This document shows, one piece after another, positions 46,765-58,133 of a stretch of DNA of 64,000 nucleotides. The notes beneath the pieces were generated by a model, which saw nothing but the letters and a program-made list of their open reading frames with translations, was not told where the DNA came from and made no database searches. Both the position numbers and the translations under genes were made by a program. The DNA comes from Zychaea mexicana (Eukaryota > Mucoromycota > Mucoromycetes > Mucorales > Lichtheimiaceae). Positions within the stretch are counted from its first letter, which is position 1; each line of letters opens with the position of its first letter. The stretch is taken from assembly GCF_025766255.1 (NCBI RefSeq), contig NW_026516672.1, positions 248,001 to 312,000 of the forward strand, written 5' to 3'.

Positions 46765-49609
46765 CAATGTCGAGAAGTAAAAGGATTGGAGGAAAAGGAG
46801 AGAGAGTGGGTTTTCTTTTTTGGTTGTTTTCTTGGCTTTCGATGGTAAAATGGGCAGTGCCACGCGCAAGTGCACCCTGTGCTCTCTCTCTCTCTCTTGA
46901 CTGAGTTATATATACACCATTTGTATTACCAGCCTTATATGCTGTAGGGTCAGCTATGGGTTTCCAATTAATTAAACATCCCATATTCGTCCTCGATCAC
47001 AATCATTGCACCCTCTCCAACTTTTGCAAACTGCTTTAACCGCCACGCCCTTATAGACACATCCTTGATTTTTCTGGAAACTGACACGTATTATTCGATT
47101 TTCGCATAGTCTGAAAAGTAGGTAATGTCTCACTTTGAAGAGGAGATCAAAGCTTTTGGTATCCTCTCTCGTTGCATAGGTGGTATAGCTATCAATAGAC
47201 GTGTCTAAGAAGGAAAGAGCGGAGTTCTGCGCTATAGATACGCTCAACAAAAGCTTTTGTTTGTTCATTCAGATGGATTTTATCCATGTTGTTACTCAAA
47301 ACAAGTATAGCATGAATTGGGACGTATTCGGTGCAGATGCCAAGTGTTTGTATAGTTCTGATGGACTCTTTGACCACTGCAGATATAGTTCCTTGAGAAC
47401 GGCTGTGGAAAACGCAAGACTAGATGACATCTCACTCTAACATATTTCGCAATACAAGCCTTACAGGGAAAGCACAACTTTCTACGTTCAATGTTTGCTA
47501 CTTTATTATCTAACGTTTGATACAGGAGAAGGCGTCGTTAAGTTATCATTTTCATCTGTTACTAAAGTCAGGATTTCGATGTTTTGGGTCAATGATGTGA
47601 ACTTTGTTTTGTAATCGTTGCATCTTGAAATCGTGATACTTGTTTTCCAGATAATGCCGATAGTATCAAGTTGAACCACTTTGTACCTTTTGGAATACTA
47701 CTAGATTGGTATGAGTTGTGTTTTCAGTGTTAAATGCTCCGCCAAATCAAATAGCTGGCAGGTTTGTATTCGAGATGTATCTGTGGAATAATGAGAATGA
47801 CAGCCTTTGTCTGCATAATATTAGATACTTACTTATTACTCCGTACAGTGCGACGAACAGAAATAATTTTGCGAAAAAATGGTAAAAAACGATACTATAG
47901 AATAAATTAAGTAGTCTATAGAGCTTAATATATAGTATCAGAGCTACATATCAAGAACTAAAGATATATCATAAGAATCAACCGTGTCCAAGGGTAAGCA
48001 TCTTGCTTGAACTCTTCTTTTTACACGGTTGCGACTATAGAAGCTAAGAGCAATATAAACTACAAACTGTGTGATGAATAAAAGGCGTACATTCAAAAAG
48101 TGCAGATAGTGCTGACAGGCCGTCTAGTAATCTTGTAGCCTTCCACACCCCTTTTAGAGCCATTCGAGACCAGGAAGAGCACCAGAAAGGCACATTAACT
48201 GCAGTTACCTCCAGAAATGCTTTGCGACAACAGCGATATAATGTAAGATAAGATACCGTATTCATCACTATGTTGAGCGATTAGGAGCTCATTCATATAG
48301 TAGTATACGTACATCTCTATTTGATCAGAAAAATGGTTTTTCATGACGTAGTCCCTAGGTCACTCTGTCATTTTGAGCGTATAATCGAAGAAAAGTAATT
48401 TGAAGGAGATCCCACCTGTAAAATATAACCTTAGAGGGGCATCCGAAAGTGTGATCCAACTGACACTGCACACGAAGTGAGAGAAGCTTAAGCAGACACA
48501 AAAAGTTGCGAAATTATAGAAGTCATATTGATAATGGAGCCACAAAGTGGGAGCTATGGTAGTAACGATAAAATTCACTCTTTGTCCCTTTTCCCTTAGA
48601 TTGGCAACTGGCGATATCAGTGATCACTGGGTTCTATTTGCATATGACATTATCACACAAAGCCATCGTCTATACTGTTTCACACCAATAACATCGGTAA
48701 AAGAAAAATACATCCCTCCTGACAACAAACCGGAAGAAGAAAAGCCCTCCACGAGAGAATCAAATATGTACGTGGCTCGTTATGCCCCTGCTATGCTTTG
48801 CATTGAATCAATTACTCCCGTGGTTACCTTCTCTCTCTATATAACAAAGATTAGATTCGCTTTGAAATCCAAAGACCATCCTCAGTGATTGACCTTGATA
48901 TGCAACTTTGATAATGGTATATCATGCAAATATATGCTAACCCCAAGCAATCTTAAAAAAACCCCCGTTAAAAGTTTTAACATAACAACGAAGCGAGAAA
49001 CAAAAGATTTTCACACCGTGGTGGCTAGTGAGAAAACTTTAAAAAGCACATGTCAATAAGTGGCATATAGCTGGTAGGGCAAAGGAGACCTGATGATGAT
49101 GATGATGATGATGGCGCAAACGTCAGAGAGTTTGTTATTCTGCTTTGTCATCGATAATGCCGCTTATGCATTCACAAGATTCGAAAGATTTTGAAGATGA
49201 TACGTATAACAAGGTGTATGAGGAATATGTTAGCTGGTCTGATAGTGCTATTTGCATGATTTCCTATTTTTCTGTCTCCTGGGACTATGCATCATGTCAT
49301 CCAATATACTATTTTCTCGTTACAGATATGGGTTCATAAGGCTCTTTTTTGCCCACAATTGATTCTATTTTCGGGGTTTTTTACCTAAGCTTGTGACACA
49401 AGGTTTTGGGACTGGAGAGTGTGTGAATGAGGTGTGGAAAGCGCGACTGTCAATTTCCAGTGTTTAAGCTTCTTCCTTATTAAAAGGACACCACTGTGCA
49501 TACTTTTTTTTGTTTGTTCGTGGTACCTGTACCTTTTTTTTCTCTTTCTTCTTCACAAAAAACAAAACCTTTTTTTATTTAAACCCATTACCGGAATCCC
49601 CTTTTTTAA
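46765..49609. other. Intergenic, about 2.8 kb
   Basis: Upstream of the membrane-protein gene and of the SMYD gene. It holds (CT)n near 46880-46899 and (GAT)n at about 49093-49114. An open frame at 48547-48888 (113 codons) has weak coding character and no recognisable domain, and others are shorter. I do not call a gene here. Confidence 0.4.
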
Positions 49610-51337
49610 ATGACTTGCGAATCGTTAGATAGATATCTTGCAAGCTACCAGCTGGCTCTAGTAGAAGACAAAGCAAAAAGCAGGAGCGTCATTGCAACAG
49701 CACCACTTAAACGTGGGTCAATTATAACGACATCGCAACCACTCGGCACCGTAGCACTCAAAGCCAGTCGACATGAATTTTGCAACTACTGTTTTCGAAA
49801 ACTCGGCACAACATCTCAATATAGCGCAACGCCATTGCAACGCTGCTCACGCTGCAAATCCGCTTATTTCTGCGATATGGCGTGTTTCAAAAACGCTTGG
49901 CTAAGCTACCATCAATTCGTATGTCGACCAGCAGCAGAAGGGCAACATAGCCCCGTCGAGAGTGACGAGGATGACTCGCAGTTAGATCTGGAAATGACAG
50001 AGCGTGTGACCCTGAATGTTTCGCGGTTTATCAAGCGTAGTGCAAAAACACAAGAGCAACAGATTGAACCGAACGATGAAGAAACAGTGCAGGTTACCAT
50101 GGAAGCGTTTGCGTCGTTGATGGATCACCTGGACGACCATCCACGTTACATGCTGGATCACTACGCAACAGTTGCCCAAACAGCAAAGCAGAAACCATAT
50201 CTATGTGACACGCCGTTACAAGAGAAGGATATGGTGCGCTTTCTAGGACGGTTCAAATGCAATAATTTCGCCATCTACGACGAACAGCTATTTACGATCG
50301 GCGAGGGTACATATCCGGTAGCGTCCCTGTTCAACCACTCGTGCCGACCCAACGCAGCGGTTCTGTTTGATGGGGCACTGCTCGTGATCAAGGCAATTGA
50401 CAACATTGAGCCCGACGAGGAAATCACAATTGCCTATGTGGATATTGCACACAGCCGACACTACCGACAAAAGACACTACAAGAAAAATACTTTTTTAAG
50501 TGCGTCTGCGAACGCTGCAGGGACGATAATGTTGTGGGACGGATCGACGCTATGCTTGGTGAGGAAGAGTCGGACTGGGATCGCGCTGAGAGCTTATTAA
50601 ACAACGGTGGTACGAGCGACCGTGAACGGATCATGGATCTTTTAGAAAATGACTGGGATTTGCCGGCAATGACAAGTACATACAACAGACGTAACGGGGC
50701 CGTACCGGATCGCTCAAAGCCATTAGCATTGCCATACTACGTTCACTTTTTGCTTCCATTTCTCACGCCCTATCTTTGGGCTGCCAGTAACCCAGTAATC
50801 CAATTCGTTGGCTCTTCTCCTTCGGCAAGCAGCTCCGCGACACTGAAGCAGCTGACCGAATTTGATGACCCTCCCGCCAACGCTGCCTTGCCATACCCTG
50901 GTGGATCCTATCGCGAAATCCTCGAATCAGCCATCGATCATGTATTAACGTACCCGCTCGCCGAAATTGTTCCCTTCCGGATCACCACGCTCGCCACTTG
51001 CACTCGCCTCTTTTTCGACACAATGATGGAGGGCCACTGGCGAAACGCCACAAAACTCGGCATGTATATCCTCGTCCAATACTCTATCATCTATCCCCCA
51101 TACCATCCAATGCTCGCGCAACATTTGCTATTGCTCGCCAAGTCTGCATGGAACTCAATTATTCAAAACGAAATTCAAGGTCGAAAACTCGAAACGTTCC
51201 AAGAACGTGGCGTTCGAAGGTGGATCTTGCTTGCCAAAGAGGCAATTTTGTACACTTTTGGGAAACAGAGCGCAATGTGGCGTGAAGTTATTGAATTAGA
51301 ATGGATCTTTATCCGTGAACAAAACTTGAAGAAGTAA
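49610..51337 (+). CDS. SET-MYND (SMYD-type) lysine methyltransferase
   Basis: Intronless, 575 aa from ATG 49610. A split SET domain starts near residue 20 (SRSVIATAPLKRGSIITTSQ). The MYND zinc finger is at about 57-105 (FCNYCFRKLG, RCSRCKSAYFCDMACF, YHQFVC). The SET core has GEGTYPVASLFNHSCRPNA (about 233-251), EEITIAYVDI and a post-SET cysteine cluster (FKCVCERCRD). The C-terminal half is helical, as in SMYD proteins. SMYD enzymes methylate histone or cytosolic protein lysines with S-adenosylmethionine. Substrate cannot be told. An acidic SDEDDSQLDLE insert follows the MYND finger. Confidence 0.92.
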   Translation: MTCESLDRYLASYQLALVEDKAKSRSVIATAPLKRGSIITTSQPLGTVALKASRHEFCNYCFRKLGTTSQYSATPLQRCSRCKSAYFCDMACFKNAWLSYHQFVCRPAAEGQHSPVESDEDDSQLDLEMTERVTLNVSRFIKRSAKTQEQQIEPNDEETVQVTMEAFASLMDHLDDHPRYMLDHYATVAQTAKQKPYLCDTPLQEKDMVRFLGRFKCNNFAIYDEQLFTIGEGTYPVASLFNHSCRPNAAVLFDGALLVIKAIDNIEPDEEITIAYVDIAHSRHYRQKTLQEKYFFKCVCERCRDDNVVGRIDAMLGEEESDWDRAESLLNNGGTSDRERIMDLLENDWDLPAMTSTYNRRNGAVPDRSKPLALPYYVHFLLPFLTPYLWAASNPVIQFVGSSPSASSSATLKQLTEFDDPPANAALPYPGGSYREILESAIDHVLTYPLAEIVPFRITTLATCTRLFFDTMMEGHWRNATKLGMYILVQYSIIYPPYHPMLAQHLLLLAKSAWNSIIQNEIQGRKLETFQERGVRRWILLAKEAILYTFGKQSAMWREVIELEWIFIREQNLKK

Positions 51338-54300
51338 ATAGTGAAAAACAAAATAAAACAAAAACCGTTATACAGTGGTATATATTGCGGGGCCTTCGTG
51401 TGAAGCGGTAATTTTATTTGGAAAGGAGTCTACTACTATTGAAAGAAACATGCAAATGACAAAAATCCGTTTATATGAATCTGACTTGACTATCGCCATA
51501 TATGTATAAAAGAATATTAATATAGCAGCTACTTGTATCTCCTGTATGATGGATGGCGCACAGTGGCAAATGGATTACTTTTCATATGTTTCTCTTCGGT
51601 GAGAAGGTAGCACAAAAAAGCGACATTTGCACGACGTTGCTTACATTTACTTTAACGCAAGGTAATACATCTTAATAACATTGTCCTGTTTCTTTGCTAC
51701 TGCGAAATAGTAACGCTCAAGAACTCACCGATAGCCGTAAAACCTGCATCTTTCTTTGTCTCAGTCGCTGAAGTCTCTGTCTTCAAAAAGAAAAAATACA
51801 GGCAATTACAGATGTGGGATTGAAAAGTGATACTTCATTACATAAGACGAAACTGATGCAAATTCTTTGAAGATTGTTCCTGCTCTTCTAGTTTCTAGCC
51901 GATGCCAGTTGCAGAATCTTCAGTTTGAACACTACCTGTATGTTACTTTGATATTGGACAAGTTGGCATCCCTTTGTGAAATAGCTCTTCCATGTCAGAC
52001 ACATTGCCAATTCATGCTTACATAACGAAATATGTTTTTTTCAGCGGAACTTTCCTCCCTTGGCGGATCTCACATTTCCCTGATATGGTCTGGTCTTTTC
52101 AATGATCATGAGATTAGTTACTACTATGATACTACCACACCACACGCAAGAACAAAAAGAAATGACAGCCGGGATTTTCTAGCATTCTGTTCATATTTCC
52201 ATAAAAACCAGAGCTACACACATAACCACAATGATAAACAGTATGTAATAATTAATAGAGTCTTGACCATGATCTCCCACGGCGAGAATGTTCGTATTGT
52301 ACTCTATCATTGCATCATCAAGATAAGAATGCTCCTAACATTGCTGTTCCAGGTTTTTTTATTTACTTCCGTCAATTATCCGCATGTCTCCTTTCTTTGT
52401 GTTGCTCTGCAAAATCCCTCTTACGTGAGAGAAAGTTGGCGATGATAAGATATTGTGTGAGGAGGATCCCGTCATCACACTGTGGTTGTTATATTCATTA
52501 GTGAAAACACATCAGCTCGCCGCTTCTCTTTTGTCGGAAGGAGCTAGCGGCGTGTCACCACCAACGATTGTATGTATTGCTTTTTGTTTACTGCAAAAGC
52601 CGAAACCTTATTACAAATCTAAATATAATAATATCGGTACATGCATATGTTCCTGTCGCTCACAGATTAGACGCGAAGAGAAAGATTTACGTTCGCAGGA
52701 AGATGACTGGAGCATAATGAGAATGGGATATGTTTCAAGTATGTAGTGTACCACCCTTTCCTGAGCAACCTTGAAAATGGATCGGGTAGTAGCAGCAATC
52801 TTATGGCAATCTACCGAGGTTCTCTCATATAACTCATATAATAGATCATTTGAATTCGATACTCCTACATGTTTCCTTGATTGCTTGTCAGTATGAGTGG
52901 TGATTTTATATATTCCACCATTATATAGCATGCTGTTTTTTTTGAAAAATTGTACATTTTTGTTTGTAGAAGACTCAAAGGCGAAATTTTATCTGCCAAA
53001 TGTCAGATTAAAAGAATCTAAACAAAATATCTGTAACGTCATGAGAGACCTCCAGTTATTCTTTGCTCCGACCAAGGCGGTAAAGATGGACTTCGTTCAG
53101 TCAGAGATAGACTTCGCCAAGAGCAGTTAATTCACAAAGAACCCTGACTGTCTTTTTCGATTGCTCAAACCCAAGCAATCTATTCAACTCTTACTGAAAC
53201 ATAGAAACGCTTACTTATGCTTACGAGACATCTATATATGACAAGTACAGGTGGCATTCAGTGTGCCCAAACTAAAGCTGTTAACCATTAACTCCCTAAA
53301 GTATGACCTCATCCAATGTGTACAAGCAATATGAATAATTTACTCAATTAAACTAAATGAAATATGCTACTGATCTTTAAAATAATAATCCTGCTGAAGC
53401 AGCACTGCCACACTATCACGGATACCGCTCAGTAAAAGCAACAAGATGGGAATGTATTGAATTTATCACATTTATATAGGCACTTATGGGAACGGTTTTT
53501 TCGGTCAAGTAAAATAGCTACAGTAGCACTAGCTTCTTCGCTGGTAAGGGTACGTAATGAAGATTGACAATCGTGTGTCAAAAATGGAGCAGGGTAGTTC
53601 CCGTATGTGCGATACGGTTTATTGCCTCCAACTCTTCTGGGTTACATAACCAGGGATTCAAAGAATTGACGGACTCACGAAGATACGCAGGATATGACAC
53701 AACGTACTTCTTTTTGTTTTAGAACAGCAACAGTAATGCAACTACGACCAAGTGTAATGATAATAGAAAAATAGAGAAGACGCGTTTATTACAGTATCAT
53801 ACAGTCGTCAATCGATCAGCCCAAGTTTAGGACAGTAACAAATACAAGGTAAATTATTTAAAGAGTTAATGAGATCAAAGCAAAAACAATAAAGGTTCCT
53901 TGTATATGTACAAGCAGAAAAGGATACAAGTTTAATGTAGCTTGTGTGGAATTTTTGTTCTTTAAGGAAGGTTGCCCTCTCTTGTTCTCTGCAAGCCTAG
54001 ATTCTTAACGGAGCCGACACTTCTAAAGTCCCCATGGATGAGGAACATACTCTCCAAAAAGGTCTGTGCAATGGAACAATATACACGCACCTCTTTGCTC
54101 ACTCTCTGGGCCTTTGACATTTTCTCTGGTTTCCATTTTTAAAAATAACGCAAAACATCGCAATGTAAAGCTATGAAGAGGACATATTCGTGCCGAAAAG
54201 TACTAATGTTTTTCGTTTCTGTGAATCTACTAGGATATCAATCCTGGATAAGTGGAGATAAAAGCAAAAGAGGCGAACGTTCGTCGAGATCACTGATTCT

Positions 54301-54540
54301 TCTCTCTGCTTGAACGTACACCACTTGGGCCATGAAAATATTGTTCTAAGGTAGAAGAAGGTGGAAGTGGATATAAAAGCAAAGTCATGGAAGTACGCCG
54401 AAAGCAATAACGAATACATCATTTGAGACCCATGTACAGTCATTTCAAGAAGTAAAGTCGCTTGTTTTGAGTTTGATGTCGTGCAAAAAATTTCCTTTGT
54501 TCAACAATGATAATTTCTTTATGAGGATGGACAAGGACGT
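51338..54540. other. Intergenic, about 3.2 kb, with a possible exon relic
   Basis: No full gene. On the minus strand about 53583-53710 a short frame reads like coding (YPAYLRESVNSLNPWLCNPE, then EELEAINRIAHTG) and ends at a TGA. It could be the last exon or remains of a decayed gene; I do not recognise it. Other open frames (52032-52445, 52453-52746) lack coding character. Confidence 0.4.
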
Positions 54541-55722
54541 GTTGTTGATGAGAATGGAGTTGAGCCCATGGACCTTGTTGTTGGCGAAGAGCTATTTGTT
54601 ATTGAAACAATAAGTTCTCGTACTCAATTTCTAATGAATAAACCTCCAGAAAGATCTATTCATACGATGGATCCAGCTTCAGCTGGAAGTCATGATGAAG
54701 ATGTTTCTATGGAGTTATTCGATAAGCGACGATACACATTTTACTTTGATGAAAAAAACTAGATGTTTTCATTTATTTTTTAGTAAGTGCTTAAGTGCTT
54801 CTGCGGCTACAAGGCAATTAGGTATTCATGTTCGTGAGGCTCAGCGATGGGTCAAACGTTATTACGAAGACCCTGAAAGCATTTTCGAGAAAAAGAAAAA
54901 ATCAGGTCGACGTCGTATTCTTGGGGAAGAGCATAAGAAATTTCTCCTAAATTACATTGATGACAATCCATCTGCTGTTGTAACTGAAGTAGCATAAATC
55001 GGAAGCAAAACTTTGTAGATCTCAATGTTCTCGTAGTACAGTTTACAATTTCATGACAACTCAGTGTAATCTGTCCATTAAACAGGCGCAATTCCAACCG
55101 GTGGAAAGGAACAGCGAGGAAAAAATTCAGCAACGGTACGATTGGGTTCAAAAGTGGCAGCAAACCGACCTGGATTTCACAACAAAATGCGTCTTTCTTG
55201 ATGAAGCAGCTTTTCACATTAACTCAAAACGAGGTATGGCTTGGTCAAGGAAGGAAACTCCTGTATGATAGTAGTTACAGTACCTACAACCAAGGCAAAC
55301 GCAACATCAGTTTTAGGTGCAATATCCGCAACTGATTTGATTAATGTGAGCTTGAGAGTTCCAAAGCGTATCAAAAAGAAAACGTTTGGACGTGCGACTG
55401 ATGGTTATAGCACAGGGACAGTGACAGGCCATTACCTAAGTTTTGTAAAGGCTACTCTCGATGAGATGGACAAATACCCCGAAATGAAGGGACATTACCT
55501 TGTCATGGAGAAAGCCCCTATCCACAGTTCGACTGACATTGGTAAATATATCAATTCACGAGAATACAGATTCGTATACATCTTCCTCCATATTTTCCCG
55601 AACTGAATCCAATCGAGCAATTCTGGTCAGTTGTCAAGAGCAAAGTGAAGCGACATAAGTTCTTGGGAAAAGAGACGCTAATGACTCGAATTAGTGAAGC
55701 CTGTGATAGTTTATATTATTAA
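54541..55722 (+). pseudogene. Frameshifted Tc1/mariner-like transposase
   Basis: Collinear pieces: an N-terminal acidic segment (DLVVGEELFVIETISSRTQF), a helix-turn-helix with LSASAATRQLGIHVREAQRW and RYYEDPESIFEKKKKSGRRR, FLDEAAFHINSKRGMAWS (first catalytic Asp), VTVPTTKANATSVLGAISAT, then the second catalytic site reading MEKAPIHSS where the family usually has an Asp-Asn pair, and finally YFPELNPIEQFWSVVKSK to a TAA at 55722. Frame breaks lie near 54995, 55250 and 55580. The lost second Asp and three frame breaks make it inactive. The family moves by cut-and-paste with TA targets. The 45-bp satellite starts 39 bp after the stop, about where the right terminal repeat should be. Confidence 0.87.
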
Positions 55723-55760
55723 GTGACATCAAAGGCTTTGTTTCTCATTCTGCTAAATGC

Positions 55761-57699
55761 CTACTCTAGCACCTAGACACTCCGCTTGGGTAGACTCTTA
55801 AAAGTCTACTCTACCACCTAGACACTCCGCTTGGGTAGACTTTTGAAAGTCTACTCTAGCACCTAGACACTCTGCTTGGGTAGACTCTTGAAAGTCTACT
55901 CTACCACCTAGACACTCCGCTTGGGTAGACTTTTGAAAGTCTACTCTAGCACCTAGACAATCCGCTTAGGTAGACTTTTGAAAGTCTACTCTACCACCAA
56001 GACAATCCGCTTGGGTAGACTCTTGAAAGTCTACTCTACCACCTAGACAATGCGCTTGGGTAGACTCTTGAAAGTCTACTCTAGCACCTAGACAATGCGC
56101 TTGGGTAGACTCTTGAAAGTCTACTCTACCACCTAGACACTCCGCTTGGGTAGACTCTTGAAAGTCTACTCTACCACCTAGACACTCCGCTTGGGTAGAC
56201 TCTTGAAAGTCTACTCTACCATCTAGACAATCCGCTTGGGTAGACTTTTGAAAGTCTACTCTACCACCTAGACACTCCGCTTGGGTAGACTCTTGAAAGT
56301 CTACTCTACCATCTAGACAATCCGCTTGGGTAGACTTTTGAAAGTCTACTCTAGCACCTAGACAATGCGCTTGGGTAGACTCTTAAAAGTCTACTCTACC
56401 ACCTAGACACTCCGCTTGGGTAGACTTTTGAAAGTCTACTCTAGCACCTAGACACTCTGCTTGGGTAGACTCTTGAAAGTCTACTCTACCACCTAGACAC
56501 TCCGCTTGGGTAGACTCTTGAAAGTCTACTCTAGCACCTAGACAATGCGCTTGGGTAGACTCTTGAAAGTCTACTCTACCACCTAGACACTCCGCTTGGG
56601 TAGACTCTTGAAAGTCTACTCTACCACCTAGACACTCCGCTTGGGTAGACTCTTGAAAGTCTACTCTACCATCTAGACAATCCGCTTGGGTAGACTTTTG
56701 AAAGTCTACTCTACCACCTAGACACTCCGCTTGGGTAGACTCTTGAAAGTCTACTCTACCACCTAGACACTCCGCTTGGGTAGACTCTTGAAAGTCTACT
56801 CTACCATCTAGACAATCCGCTTGGGTAGACTTTTGAAAGTCTACTCTACCACCTAGACACTCCGCTTGGGTAGACTCTTGAAAGTCTACTCTACCATCTA
56901 GACAATCCGCTTGGGTAGACTTTTGAAAGTCTACTCTAGCACCTAGACAATGCGCTTGGGTAGACTCTTAAAAGTCTACTCTACCACCTAGACACTCCGC
57001 TTGGGTAGACTTTTGAAAGTCTACTCTACCACCTAGACGATGCGTTTAGGTAGACTCTTGAAAGTCTACTCTAGCACCTAGACACTCCGCTTGGGTAGAC
57101 TTTTGAAAGTCTACTCTACCACCTAGACAATGCGCTTGGGTAGACTCTTGAAGGTCTACTCTACCACCTAGACACTCCGCTTGGGTAGACTCTTGAAAGT
57201 CTACTCTACCATCTAGACAATCCGCTTAGGTAGACTTTTGAAAGTCTACTCTACCATCTAGACAATCCGCTTGGGTAGACTTTTGAAAGTCTACTCTAGC
57301 ACCTAGACAATGCGCTTAGGTAGACTCTTAAAAGTCTACTCTACCACCTAGACACTCCGCTTGGGTAGACTTTTGAAAGTCTACTCTAGCACCTAGACAC
57401 TCCGCTTGGGTAGACTCTTAAAAGTCTACTCTACCACCTAGACACTCCGCTTGGGTAGACTTTTGAAAGTCTACTCTAGCACCTAGACACTCTGCTTGGG
57501 TAGACTCTTAAAAGTCTACTCTACCATCTAGACAATCCGCTTGGGTAGACTCTTGAAAGTCTACTCTACCACCTAGACACTCCACTTGGGTAGACTTTTT
57601 AAAGTCTACTCTAGCACCTAGACACTCCGCTTGGGTAGACTCTTGAAAGTCTACTCTAGCACCTAGACAATGCACTTGGGTAGACTTTTGAAAGTCTAC
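55761..57699. repeat. 45-bp satellite array, about 43 units, each with an internal hairpin
   Basis: The word AGTCTACTCTA recurs every 45 bp without one insertion or deletion along the array (line phase is kept every 180 bp from 55801 to 57601). Each unit holds GTAGACT...AGTCTAC; in the T variant it is the perfect dyad GTAGACTTTTGAAAGTCTAC (9-bp arms, 2-nt centre). Units vary at a few positions (CTACC/CTAGC, ACC/ATC, CACTCCGC/CAATCCGC/CAATGCGC). A 13-unit block (585 bp) is repeated: the ATCTAGACAATCCGC variants at 56221 and 56311 recur at 56806 and 56896 with the same neighbours. No unique spacers, so not CRISPR. Confidence 0.97.
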
Positions 57700-57771
57700 A
57701 TATTTGAAAGTCAGTGGACAAAAAAAACATATGGATTGCGTCCCTTTTTCTTCTTCTCACGTTATTTCACC

Positions 57772-58026
57772 ATAACAAAACTATTAAGAATATGTCCCTA
57801 CTGCAACAATGACAACAACATATATTCAGCTAATCAGAAGGTTAGAATGCACGCCTTTAAGCAACACAGCGTGTTACTGCTAAGCAGCCACAACACAGTA
57901 AAGCCCGTGATCAATTCTGAAGCAAAGAGTGTATTGTATTTGTGTCCTTGCTGCAACCAAGTCATGGAATGTAGAAGCGAATTTAGGCAGCATGTTGATG
58001 AACACAGTTTCAATGTCACCACCACC
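57772..58026 (+). pseudogene. Zinc-finger fragment at the satellite/AT-rich junction
   Basis: An open frame running from the satellite to 58107 contains two C2H2-like fingers: ICPYCNND with later MHAFKQH, and YLCPCCNQVMECRSEFRQHV with DEH. The second has the standard Y-x-C-x2-C, F, H-x3-H spacing. There is no proper start codon upstream outside the satellite, and the frame ends in AT-rich, non-coding-looking hydrophobic residues. Base composition is ordinary, unlike the AT-rich DNA that follows. Probably part of a host-like or transposon gene cut by the AT-rich insertion. Confidence 0.5.
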
Positions 58027-58105
58027 TTCCCCATTGGGTACTACATTACCTTATTAGTTATAAATTTATATTTGTTTATTAAAGAACTATTAATTTTTTA
58101 TATCT

Positions 58106-58130
58106 AAATTGATTTTTATAATATAAATAG
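58106..58130 (+). promoter_or_regulatory. TATA-like motif before the AT-rich transposase
   Basis: AAATTGATTTTTATAATATA followed by AATAG lies 3 bp before the ATG at 58134. It resembles the motifs before the antisense ORF (60205-60235, minus strand) and the Rep-like gene (61760-61790). Confidence 0.4.
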
Positions 58131-58133
58131 AAA

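Noticed and set aside
48547..48888. 113-codon ORF
   Set aside because: No recognisable motif and no supporting neighbours; could be a relic, but the evidence is too weak to call a gene.
52032..52445. 137-codon ORF
   Set aside because: Composition like random AT-rich DNA, no domain, no conserved-looking blocks.
55761..57699. CRISPR-like array
   Set aside because: Same reasons; strict 45-mers and no spacers.
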